A stretch of 22,732 bases of DNA from positions 1-22,732 of IMG/VR virus record IMGVR_UViG_3300020472_000186; one strand, given 5' to 3'. Below the pieces are notes generated by a model. That model was given only the letters and a program-made list of their open reading frames with translations. It ran no database searches and had not been told where the DNA came from. The stretch comes from a virus. Positions 16,431 to 22,732 of this stretch are shown here, in pieces. How positions within the stretch are numbered: position 1 is the stretch's first letter; each line of letters opens with the position of its first letter. Both the position numbers and the translations under genes were made by a program.

Positions 16431-17300
16431 TTATCCTGGAGGAAGTCTGCCCTCATTAGAAGGATCAGTTTCCCACTCTTGTATTGACCTATTGATCCTA
16501 TGTGGTGCATCTGCTGTATGTTGACCTCTTATATCACCAAAAGTGTCAGATGTTCTAAGAACTGGTCCTCTTCTAGAACCACGATCAATATAGAAGTAAT
16601 CATACTTGAACGTTACTGAGGTCTTGATCAACTCTGCTTGACCATATGCTAATGGTGCTGCAATAATATTGACAGGAAATATATTCTCAAGAAAGTATGT
16701 AATACTACTAGGTTCTTTTACACTATACCTATTACCTGATCTCAATGCTTCAGGAGGAGAATTTACTGATTTACTAAAAGCAGTTACTTCCATATCAACC
16801 TTATACTGTGCAGGATACTGTAATCTCCTATATGAAGCTGGTTGATTCCTTCTTTCTCTTGTCGAACGACCATGACCTGCACCCATTCTTGTAGGTGAAA
16901 TAAATTCCATCCACTGATTGAATACCTCATTAGTATAATAATCTGTCTGTGAATACCATGTTAGCACAACTTCAGGATAACTTCTAAACGTAGCATAGTT
17001 TTGCTGAACACCCTGACGTAACCCCTTTACTTCTTGAAAATCAATATTAGATCCAGGCAGAACTGCTTCAGAACAAAATAATGCCATATAGTTACCAGGA
17101 TTGGAGTTTCCTGAAGGTTGATCATAAAATCCACCTTGGTTTATAAATTGCCTCAAATTATCTGCTTTACCAAAATTTATCCACACATCATAATTATTAT
17201 TGAACGCAGGAGTAAGATTCCCAAAGTTAGTTGATGTTTCATACAACTCAGCAGTTGGGAGATAAAACCTTTCCGTTTCTAGTGCATTAGGTCGTGCCAT
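16431..17300 (-). CDS. gp54: gp54-like baseplate tail-tube initiator
   Basis: The product is 289 residues, against 320 for T4 gp54. The central part follows the tail-tube/initiator fold. ALFCSEAVLPGSNIDF matches the strand and loop before the tube interface (T4 has KMPENRLSY at this place). RSYPEVVLTWYSQTDYYTNEV and FNQWMEFISP match the T4 segment DPLVISFRMDSE...MQDWVNSVQDP. KYDYFYIDRG near residue 235 is the last conserved strand. The protein should sit on the gp48 cap and start polymerisation of the tail tube. The minus-strand block begins here, and the gene diverges from gp4 across a 33-bp gap. No clear ribosome binding site is visible before ATG 17300. Confidence 0.75.
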   Translation of the reverse strand: MARPNALETERFYLPTAELYETSTNFGNLTPAFNNNYDVWINFGKADNLRQFINQGGFYDQPSGNSNPGNYMALFCSEAVLPGSNIDFQEVKGLRQGVQQNYATFRSYPEVVLTWYSQTDYYTNEVFNQWMEFISPTRMGAGHGRSTRERRNQPASYRRLQYPAQYKVDMEVTAFSKSVNSPPEALRSGNRYSVKEPSSITYFLENIFPVNIIAAPLAYGQAELIKTSVTFKYDYFYIDRGSRRGPVLRTSDTFGDIRGQHTADAPHRINRSIQEWETDPSNEGRLPPG

Positions 17301-17307
17301 CTAAATA
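17300..17307 (+). promoter_or_regulatory. Late-promoter-like TCTAAATA before gp4
   Basis: The plus strand reads TCTAAATA, ending 26 nt before ATG 17334. It overlaps the first base of gp54, which runs the other way. It belongs to the same NNTAAATA set as the minus-strand motifs at 1171, 6372 and 16420, so the divergent block may share late control. Confidence 0.4.
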
Positions 17308-17333
17308 TAAGATGCTTAGCTTATATACTATGT

Positions 17334-17768
17334 ATGTCATATAAAGGGAGGTTTAGACCAAAAAACCGTAAAAAGTACAATGGTAACCCAAGTGATATCA
17401 TTTACAGGTCTTCTTGGGAACTAAAATTCATGAATTACTGTGATAATAACAATAAAATTGTAAAATGGTCTTCTGAGGAAATTGTTATACCTTATAGATG
17501 TCCCACTGATAATAAAATCCATAGATACTTCCCAGATTTTTATATCAAATATAAAGATATGAAGGGTAAATTACATGAAAAAGTAATTGAAGTAAAACCT
17601 GCAAAACAAGTAAAAGAACCCAAAGTGCAAAAAAGAAGAACAAAGAAATACTTAGCAGAAGTATTCACATATGCTAAAAACATGGCAAAATGGGAAGCTG
17701 CAGAAGGTTTCTGTAAAGATAGAAGATGGGAATTTCAAATACTAACGGAGAAAGAACTTGGAATTTAG
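17334..17768 (+). CDS. gp4: Head completion protein gp4, PD-ExK nuclease-like
   Basis: The product is 144 residues, close to T4 gp4 (about 150). It matches along its length: SYKGRFRPKNRKKYNG, IIYRSSWELKFMNYCD, SEEIVIPYRCP, HRYFPDFYIKYKD, VIEVKP, KWEAAEGFCKDRRWEFQILTE. Catalytic-type residues of a PD-(D/E)xK fold are present: E29 in SSWELKF, PD at 67-68, and E86-x-K88 in IEVK. In T4 the protein completes the DNA-filled head before tail joining; the nuclease fold suggests trimming of packaged DNA ends, which is inference. The gene starts a plus-strand unit and overlaps the next frame by 11 bp. Confidence 0.9.
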   Translation: MSYKGRFRPKNRKKYNGNPSDIIYRSSWELKFMNYCDNNNKIVKWSSEEIVIPYRCPTDNKIHRYFPDFYIKYKDMKGKLHEKVIEVKPAKQVKEPKVQKRRTKKYLAEVFTYAKNMAKWEAAEGFCKDRRWEFQILTEKELGI

Positions 17769-18162
17769 AAATACCTTCCCAAAATCAACAACCACAGGAA
17801 CACCCCTACCTGGACATCTAGTAATGTTCCAGTATGGAGCAAAAACTGCTGAAAAATTGAGGTTTTATGATAGAAATCCGTTATGTTATATTATTGCAAC
17901 TCAAGGACCAGCATTTTGGGGTGTAAACCTTCATTATTATGCTCCAGATGAAAGAGAAATGATTATGGAATGGATAGATGAAGCAGATCCTACAGAACTA
18001 CCTAAAGGATACCATAAATACCTAAAATCCTACGTTGATACACTATTCTTGGATATAGCAATGGAAGAATGGGAAACTGCCTTTAACTTACCTATTGAAG
18101 AGTTCGTAAGAGATCTCGGAAGTATTGAGATCAATGTCAGCAAACAGAGGGTGTGGAAATGA
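17758..18162 (+). CDS. Uncharacterised phage protein between gp4 and gp48, 134 aa
   Basis: The function is not recognised. Conserved-looking blocks are FQYGAKTAEKLRFYDRNPL (residues 24-42) and FWGVNLHYYAP (53-63), with two helical segments after them (DEREMIMEWIDEA, YVDTLFLDIAMEEWETAF). I have seen similar FYDxxPL...GxNLHYxxP patterns in unnamed proteins of other tailed phages, though this is memory, not a search. I chose the TTG start at 17758 because GGAG lies seven bases before it (17747-17750), it overlaps the gp4 end by 11 bp, and the first in-frame ATG (17824) would cut into the conserved block. The stop forms ATGA with the gp48 start. Position suggests a head-tail or baseplate assembly role. 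Confidence 0.7.
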   Translation: MEFRNTFPKSTTTGTPLPGHLVMFQYGAKTAEKLRFYDRNPLCYIIATQGPAFWGVNLHYYAPDEREMIMEWIDEADPTELPKGYHKYLKSYVDTLFLDIAMEEWETAFNLPIEEFVRDLGSIEINVSKQRVWK

Positions 18163-19736
18163 CTACTGAAACTGTAGAAAAGGTAGATTTAACTAATAAA
18201 TCGGTATATTATCCAACGAGAAATACCACTCATACCACTGCAACCTATAAAATAGATGGAGTCACCTATCAGGAGGAAATAAACCTCAAGATGAATGGTG
18301 AATTTTTAACGACAAATTATATCTCAAAACAAAATAAGGATGGTACAACAACAATTATAGATTCAACTTCAAGTGAATTTTTAGATATAGCACTACACTC
18401 TAATAGGACTAGTACTCTTACAGAGACATATAATGATATACAAGAAACATCCAAAAACCTAGGTAATAATAATTTCGAAAAAGCTATTTCTGAATCTGGA
18501 ATGGATAAAGTTATAGAGACTGGTGACTTCAATACAGTCGTACCAAACAGAGTAATACAAGATCAAAAGTTAGCCGAGCAAGGAGCAACAACATTAGAAG
18601 CAATCGATGGATCAAGTAGTATAACTGATCCAGTTGAACTTAGAAAAAACACACACATGTCACTAAAAGGGATGCATCATCAGTATCCAAGTGATGCATT
18701 ATATGATTCTGGACAAGATTATATGTATATACAACAATTTAAATATGCACCTCCTCAAGCAAGAAATCAAATCGATAAAACAGGTGGTAAGGACGATACA
18801 TTTCTTGGAGGAGCAAAAAATAGATCAATAAATGTAGCAGTTCAAGGTTTAGGTAGAGGAAGTAATCTAAGTGAATCAAGAGGATCAGTCAAATTACCAA
18901 TACCAAATGGTTTAAATGTTAGTAATGGTGTTGGATGGGGTGAAGGTAGAGCAAACGCAGTTGAAGCTGGAGCATTCTTCCAAGCATTTGGATCAGCACA
19001 AGATCTAATTCAAGGTAAAAAAAATGTTGCTGAAATTATCAATGAAAACTTCAAAGCAGCAGGTGGTTTATTAGATGGGTTGAAAGCAGATGCAAAAGGT
19101 AGTGGACAAGCAAGCATGGTTCTATCTGCTGTTCTTGCAAAAGCAGGATTAGCAAAGATGAATATAAATGTAGATCCTGCTCAATTTATTACTCGATCAA
19201 CTGGAATGGCAATCAACCCTAACTTAGAACTACTGTTCAGTGGTCCTAAACTAAGGAACTTTACTTTCAGTTTCATGTTTGCTTCTCATGATGAAAAAGA
19301 AGCATCAGAGGTTAGAAAAATCATAAGATGGTTCAAACAAGGAATGTCTCCTGACAATGAGCATGATGCCAGATCCCAAATATATCTTGGATCTCCTAAT
19401 GTATTCAGACTAAGGTATATGAATAGTGGTAGAAGAATCAAAGGTCTGAATATATTCAAAATATGTGCATTGACTGGATGTGAACTTGATCTTGCTCCAA
19501 GTAAAACATATCAGTCTTATGAAGATAATACAGCAGTATCAATGCCTCCAATGATAGGTATGGCATTATCATTTACTGAACTTACTCCCATATTTTCAAA
19601 CGATTACACTAGTCTTGAGAATACAAACACAGGTCAGGCATCATTTGATGCAGAAAATAAATTTGGTGATGAATCTTATAATGACTTAGGTTTAACAGGT
19701 AATGACAACATCGGTACAGAGGACATAGGATTCTAA
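18159..19736 (+). CDS. gp48: gp48-like baseplate tail-tube cap
   Basis: The product is 525 residues, longer than T4 gp48 (364). The N-terminal 110 residues are polar and Thr-rich. The next part holds HQYPSDALYDSGQDYMYIQQF and a Gly/Ala/Ser-rich linker. The C-terminal half has the tube-cap signature: NPNLELLFSGPKLRNFTFSF, then KIIRWFKQGMSP, YLGSPNVFRLRYM, ICALTGCELDLAPS and MPPMIGMALSFTELTPI. This fits the gp48 role of capping the baseplate hub for gp54 and the tube. I prefer ATG 18159 over GTG 18153 because AGAGGG sits seven bases before it and the ATGA overlap couples it to the previous gene. The stop overlaps the gp53 start (TAATG). Confidence 0.8.
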   Translation: MTTETVEKVDLTNKSVYYPTRNTTHTTATYKIDGVTYQEEINLKMNGEFLTTNYISKQNKDGTTTIIDSTSSEFLDIALHSNRTSTLTETYNDIQETSKNLGNNNFEKAISESGMDKVIETGDFNTVVPNRVIQDQKLAEQGATTLEAIDGSSSITDPVELRKNTHMSLKGMHHQYPSDALYDSGQDYMYIQQFKYAPPQARNQIDKTGGKDDTFLGGAKNRSINVAVQGLGRGSNLSESRGSVKLPIPNGLNVSNGVGWGEGRANAVEAGAFFQAFGSAQDLIQGKKNVAEIINENFKAAGGLLDGLKADAKGSGQASMVLSAVLAKAGLAKMNINVDPAQFITRSTGMAINPNLELLFSGPKLRNFTFSFMFASHDEKEASEVRKIIRWFKQGMSPDNEHDARSQIYLGSPNVFRLRYMNSGRRIKGLNIFKICALTGCELDLAPSKTYQSYEDNTAVSMPPMIGMALSFTELTPIFSNDYTSLENTNTGQASFDAENKFGDESYNDLGLTGNDNIGTEDIGF

Positions 19737-20383
19737 TGGCTTATTTCGATCTTTTCCCAAACATTCTAATAGCATCTCATACAGAGAATAGAAGCTCAAA
19801 TCTTGATATGGTTCTATCCAAGAATCTTTTCAAAAGAGCTAAAATTAGAGAAGACTTTTTCCAAAACGTAATCGCATTCAACAAATTCCAAGTTGAAGGT
19901 GACGATAGACCCGACAATGTAGCAGATGAGATATATGGTAATCCAGAACTAGACTGGGTTGTATTACTATCCAACAATATTATCAATATACATGATGAAT
20001 GGCCAATGAGTCAATCTGACTTCCAGAGATATCTTGACAACAAGTATGATAAAGTTCAACTAGGTCAAATACATCATTATGAGACTACAGAAATAAAATC
20101 TCCAAATGGATCACTTCTATTAGAAGCAGGTCAACATGTTGATGCTGACTTTACATATAAGTATTCTCAAGATGGCATCAATTATAGTGTGAATAGTGTA
20201 ACATCTGTTAGTAACTATCAGCATGAAGTAAATAAAAATGATGCTAAAAGATCAATTTTCGTAATAAGAAAAAAATACCTTGATATGATAATAGAAGATA
20301 TGAGAGATATTATGACTTATGAAGATAGTTCACAATATATCAATAAGAGAACTAAAAAAGGAAGCGATATTAGACTTGAATAG
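19736..20383 (+). CDS. gp53: gp53-like baseplate wedge subunit
   Basis: The product is 215 residues, near T4 gp53 (196). The hallmark is residues 60-100: DNVADEIYGNPELDWVVLLS, followed by NNIINIHDEWPMSQSDF and YLDNKY. This matches the wedge-protein pattern Y-x-N-P-x-L-x-W-V...N-x-I-x-x-x-x-x-W-P. The C-terminal part has beta segments and a final helix rich in Asp, Ile and Met (YLDMIIEDMRDIM). In T4, gp53 strengthens contact between neighbouring wedges and closes the baseplate ring. It starts by TAATG overlap with gp48. Its 3' end overlaps by 14 bp the end of the convergent hydroxylase gene. Confidence 0.8.
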   Translation: MAYFDLFPNILIASHTENRSSNLDMVLSKNLFKRAKIREDFFQNVIAFNKFQVEGDDRPDNVADEIYGNPELDWVVLLSNNIINIHDEWPMSQSDFQRYLDNKYDKVQLGQIHHYETTEIKSPNGSLLLEAGQHVDADFTYKYSQDGINYSVNSVTSVSNYQHEVNKNDAKRSIFVIRKKYLDMIIEDMRDIMTYEDSSQYINKRTKKGSDIRLE

Positions 20384-20912
20384 TATGATGTGGGTTACCT
20401 TCATTATGAGGTGTGTCCCATACTAGGGTAATTCTATCAACATCACTTATATTATGTGCTCCATGTGGTACTTTGTTGTAGAACCAAAAGAAAGTGCCAG
20501 GTTCCACTATCATCTCCTCATCACCTACAGTGTAGTGATATCTTCCCTGTAGTGATAAGTGGTATCTGTCTTTAGTAAGATAATATGTGCCTTCATCAAT
20601 ATGCTTACCAACACGTCCGTCAGGTTGTAACTTGAAAAATGCTGCTCTAGCAGTTTTCTTGATATTCCACTCTTTCCAGAATTTATGGACTTCTGTGAAA
20701 TCAGAGAACATTGTGGTATTTCCCAATCCTTCAGTATCTTTCGGATTTTCACCTTTTTTGACTTTTGCCATAGTTAGTGGTAAAAACCCATATGGGTTCT
20801 TTTTGCCACCTACCCCAGTTTGCTGAGAAACCCATTTCCAGTGATCTGGACGAATTTGCTCTAAAAAAGGTTTTGGGTCAATTCCTGTTTTTATGATTTT
20901 GATGTTTTTCAT
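20370..20912 (-). CDS. Aspartyl/asparaginyl beta-hydroxylase-like 2OG-Fe(II) protein
   Basis: The product is 180 residues. It carries the compact facial-triad layout of aspartyl/asparaginyl beta-hydroxylases: H104-x-D106 in GKHIDEG, H150 in KVPHGAHN as third iron ligand, and R160 in DRITLVWD for 2-oxoglutarate. DRYHLSLQG (115-123) and EPGTFFWFYN (137-146) match the family pattern R-x-H-x-x-L and PGxxxFFxx. The expected reaction is hydroxylation coupled to 2-oxoglutarate and O2; the substrate is unknown. AAGG lies seven bases before ATG 20912. A possible terminator hairpin separates it from the upstream oxygenase gene, so it may be expressed at a lower level. Such genes occur in marine cyanophages. 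Activity on a phage or host protein is inference. Confidence 0.75.
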   Translation of the reverse strand: MKNIKIIKTGIDPKPFLEQIRPDHWKWVSQQTGVGGKKNPYGFLPLTMAKVKKGENPKDTEGLGNTTMFSDFTEVHKFWKEWNIKKTARAAFFKLQPDGRVGKHIDEGTYYLTKDRYHLSLQGRYHYTVGDEEMIVEPGTFFWFYNKVPHGAHNISDVDRITLVWDTPHNEGNPHHTIQV

Positions 20913-20929
20913 GAAAAAACCTTAATGGC

Positions 20930-20976
20930 AAAAAAAGTGCTGAGTTTTTTTTCCCGAATATTTGAAACTAAAACTC
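20930..20976 (-). terminator. Possible terminator between the two oxygenase genes
   Basis: On the minus strand GAGTTTT (20976-20970) pairs with AAAACTC (20948-20942). A further 4-bp inner stem lies beyond a 2-nt mismatch, and seven T follow (20936-20930) after 5 nt. The stem is AT-rich, so termination may be partial. Confidence 0.35.
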
Positions 20977-20985
20977 GAATTTACC

Positions 20986-21540
20986 TCAGTTATAATGGAT
21001 TCCTATGTGGTAGGCAATCGAAACCCTGTCTTCATTTGACCTGTTGATGTCAACGTAATGGATTAGGTTGCTATTGAAGAACACACCTCTGTTAGGTTGA
21101 GGGTGAAAGTACATAGCATTATAATCTTTCTTCTGTGCTATCGTACATGTATTCATAAACCTATTATAAAATGGATTCATTACTATAAGATCACCTGCAT
21201 CAGGTGCTGCCTTCAACCATAGTGCTCCACTAAACTCACCAACTGTATGATGATGCATCATATTAGATGCACCTGGTGGGTTTATATTACAAAAGAACCT
21301 AGTAAAATCTAACCAATATGGTTCTTCTATACAGTAGTACTTGATATATTTTCTAAACTCTCTTTCAATTACATTCTTTATTGGATGATCTAATTGTTTC
21401 TGCCACCCACCTTTGTTAGAGTTACCATCAGACTCTGGATACTGTTCTCTTAGTTTATAGACATAAGATAAAGCAGAGTCTACGACAGATTGATCTCCAT
21501 CGTAGACTCCAATGGTCTCTTCAAATGAGACGTACTCCAT
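20986..21540 (-). CDS. Putative 2OG-Fe(II) oxygenase
   Basis: The product is 184 residues. The core fits the short phage 2OG-Fe(II) oxygenase family: NMMHHHTVGEFSGALWLKA (93-111) with His ligands at 96-98, GDLIVMNPF (116-124), RGVFFNSNLIHYVDI (151-165) with H161 as the distal iron ligand, and R172 in DRVSIAYHIG for 2-oxoglutarate. The usual family wording is HxHxxxxxSGxxYL; here the second His position and a Glu (E102) make the exact ligand set uncertain. It starts by TAATG overlap with gp32, with GAAGAG before the start, so it is likely co-translated from the gp32 message. The substrate is unknown. Confidence 0.75.
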   Translation of the reverse strand: MEYVSFEETIGVYDGDQSVVDSALSYVYKLREQYPESDGNSNKGGWQKQLDHPIKNVIEREFRKYIKYYCIEEPYWLDFTRFFCNINPPGASNMMHHHTVGEFSGALWLKAAPDAGDLIVMNPFYNRFMNTCTIAQKKDYNAMYFHPQPNRGVFFNSNLIHYVDINRSNEDRVSIAYHIGIHYN

Positions 21541-22427
21541 TACTCTTCTGCTAAACGCTGAAAGTATTTGAGAGCATCATCATCATCTGATGCACCTACC
21601 TGACCAGCAGAAACTGATACTCCTTCAGGTGCTTTTACGACTATCTCTTCTTCTTCATCAGCAACTTCTGCTGCTACCCTTGGACGACTAGCATTTAGCA
21701 CACTATGTAAACGCTTCTCAAGATCCTGATAGGACTTGAACTGATCGTCAGCAGTGAACTCAGTCAATGAGTATTGCTTCTTCCACAATGCTTCAAGAGC
21801 ATCGTCATCATCTAACAGAGCACTAGATGCAGAGAACTCAGAGGAATCGTAGTTACGATAACCTGCTACATTCTTTGCCTTCAACTTGAAGTTAGCACCT
21901 TGCCAGAAATCGAATGGATCGATTGCTTCCTCATCCTCAAACTCAGGTTGCATTGCTGCAGTAATCTTATCAAAGATCTTCTTACCAAACTTATATAAGA
22001 ATACCTTACCTTCGTTCTCAGGATTAGTTGGATCCTTTACAACATAGATGTTGCTGATGTAACTAAGCTTACGCTTTTGCTTACGTGCAAGATCTTTGTC
22101 GGCATCGTTCCCACTGTTCCAAAGTAATCTATTGTACTCAGAGACAGGATCTTTCTGACCTAAGGTAGTAAGACTGTTCTCTATGTACCAACCACCAGGT
22201 CCTTGGAAAGCATGTGACCATACTTTTGCCCATGGTAGTTCTTCTTTGTCTGGAGCAGGAAGGAATCTGATAACAGCATAACCGTTACCTGCCTTATCTA
22301 CTTCCAACTTCCATAGTCTCTCATCAGCACCGCCAGTGCTGCCCTTATTCATCTTCTCGATTTCATTGGTCAGTTTGGAAGTAAGACTGCCCAAGCGAGA
22401 TTGCTTCTTTAGATTTGCGAATGACAT
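21540..22427 (-). CDS. gp32: gp32 single-stranded DNA-binding protein
   Basis: The product is 295 residues, close to T4 gp32 (301). The N-terminus has the basic cooperativity region (KKQSRLGSLTSKL). The OB-type core contains GYAVIRFLPAPDKEELPWAK and KLSYISNIYVVKDPTNPENE, followed by GKVFLYKFGKKIFDKI and DPFDFWQGANFKLK, all typical of T4-like gp32. The C-terminal tail (residues 255-295) is acidic (VADEEEEIVV, SDDDDALKYFQRLAEE) and should recruit replication partners. The protein contains no Cys, so the zinc site of T4 gp32 (His64 and three Cys) is absent. It coats ssDNA in replication, recombination and repair. A near-consensus sigma-70-type promoter lies upstream. No ribosome binding site is evident before ATG 22427. 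Confidence 0.95.
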   Translation of the reverse strand: MSFANLKKQSRLGSLTSKLTNEIEKMNKGSTGGADERLWKLEVDKAGNGYAVIRFLPAPDKEELPWAKVWSHAFQGPGGWYIENSLTTLGQKDPVSEYNRLLWNSGNDADKDLARKQKRKLSYISNIYVVKDPTNPENEGKVFLYKFGKKIFDKITAAMQPEFEDEEAIDPFDFWQGANFKLKAKNVAGYRNYDSSEFSASSALLDDDDALEALWKKQYSLTEFTADDQFKSYQDLEKRLHSVLNASRPRVAAEVADEEEEIVVKAPEGVSVSAGQVGASDDDDALKYFQRLAEE

Positions 22428-22469
22428 ATTCGTTGTATTAGGTGGATTGTAGTATTGTCACCAGAACAT

Positions 22470-22498
22470 AGTATACACCACTATTTAGGCGTTGTCAA
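22470..22498 (-). promoter_or_regulatory. Sigma-70-type promoter of gp32
   Basis: On the minus strand TTGACA (22498-22493) is followed after exactly 17 nt by TATACT (22475-22470). The RNA start would be near 22463, giving a leader of about 36 nt. The spacer contains CCTAAATA (22489-22482), which resembles the late motifs elsewhere in this window. TTGACA lies within GTTGACAAC, a small inverted repeat that could bind a regulator. Confidence 0.8.
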
Positions 22499-22504
22499 CC
22501 ACTG

Positions 22505-22732
22505 TCACGATACCTTATTACTCTTTTCATCCTGGTATTTAAATCCTGAACCTGGTGGGTAAATATATTTTCCGTTCTCATCAAATTGAGGACCAACTTT
22601 CTTTGGAGGGTATGTTGGATAAGGTCTCAACCCTGCTCTCATCTCTCTACCCTTTCTTTTTCTCAATTCATTACCAGTCTCATAATTTTCATCCCACTCT
22701 GGACATGATGTACCAAGGATCTCCCTGATCAT
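22505..22732 (-). CDS. Small phage protein of unknown function, possibly extending past the right edge
   Basis: At least 75 residues are visible, beginning MIREILGTSCPEWDEN exactly at the last base of the window. The true start may be this ATG or may lie outside. The sequence is basic in the middle (ELRKRKGREMRAGLRPYP) and then rich in Pro, Gly and Tyr (YPTYPPKKVGPQF, YIYPPGSGFKYQ), suggesting a flexible or extended protein. No known domain is recognised. It ends 7 bp before the gp32 -35 element, so gp32 is transcribed separately from its own promoter even if read-through also occurs. Confidence 0.6.
   Translation of the reverse strand: MIREILGTSCPEWDENYETGNELRKRKGREMRAGLRPYPTYPPKKVGPQFDENGKYIYPPGSGFKYQDEKSNKVS

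Noticed and set aside
20381-20425. Inverted repeat TAGTATG ... CATACTA at the gp53 stop codon, considered as a terminator
   Set aside because: Only 7 bp, a loop of about 31 nt and no T run; it is within the hydroxylase coding sequence and may be chance.

Overview
The window reads as a piece of an AT-rich marine T4-like myovirus, most likely a cyanophage of Prochlorococcus or Synechococcus. A pelagiphage of similar type cannot be excluded. The reasons are: T4 core tail and replication genes in a compact layout (gp4, gp48, gp53, gp54, gp26, gp27, gp5, gp32); tail-fibre modules that I know from cyanomyoviruses; two 2-oxoglutarate/Fe(II) oxygenase genes; almost no intergenic DNA; and genes joined by TAATG or ATGA overlaps. 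All homology calls come from reading protein motifs by eye, with no database search.

Left and centre (1-17300, all minus strand, read right to left) hold a baseplate, tail and fibre block: gp54 tail-tube initiator; a gp26-family protein that overlaps a 65-codon frame; two tape-measure-like proteins; a gp27-like hub; a His-rich acidic small protein; a gp5-like OB-fold hub/spike protein with no visible lysozyme domain; a separate beta-repeat needle protein; a fibre protein with a C-terminal HPSK/EGPE domain; a stand-alone piece of that domain; two small proteins; a 1719-residue fibre/structural protein; and a second fibre protein that runs off the left edge.

Centre right (17334-20383, plus strand) holds gp4 (head completion, PD-ExK-like), an uncharacterised 134-residue protein, gp48 (tail-tube cap) and gp53 (baseplate wedge). 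It diverges from gp54 across 33 bp.

Right (20370-22732, minus strand) holds a small gene reaching the right edge, a near-consensus sigma-70-type promoter, gp32 (ssDNA-binding protein), a putative 2OG-Fe(II) oxygenase and an aspartyl/asparaginyl beta-hydroxylase-like protein.

The regulatory layout fits T4-like temporal control. NNTAAATA motifs resembling the T4 late promoter sit 21-32 nt before the start codons of four late transcription units. gp32 instead has a host-type -35/-10 promoter, with a late-like motif inside its spacer.

The strongest new-looking observation is at 15676-15685. The gp26-family gene ends in a canonical slippery run (A AAT TTT TTC) two codons before its stop. A -1 shift there would fuse it in frame to the 65-codon ORF, which has no visible ribosome binding site. 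This copies the G/G-T tail-assembly-chaperone design of long-tailed phages, placed just upstream of the tape-measure-like genes.

No stretch longer than 300 bases lacks a gene. No tRNA, rRNA, CRISPR array or insertion sequence was seen.
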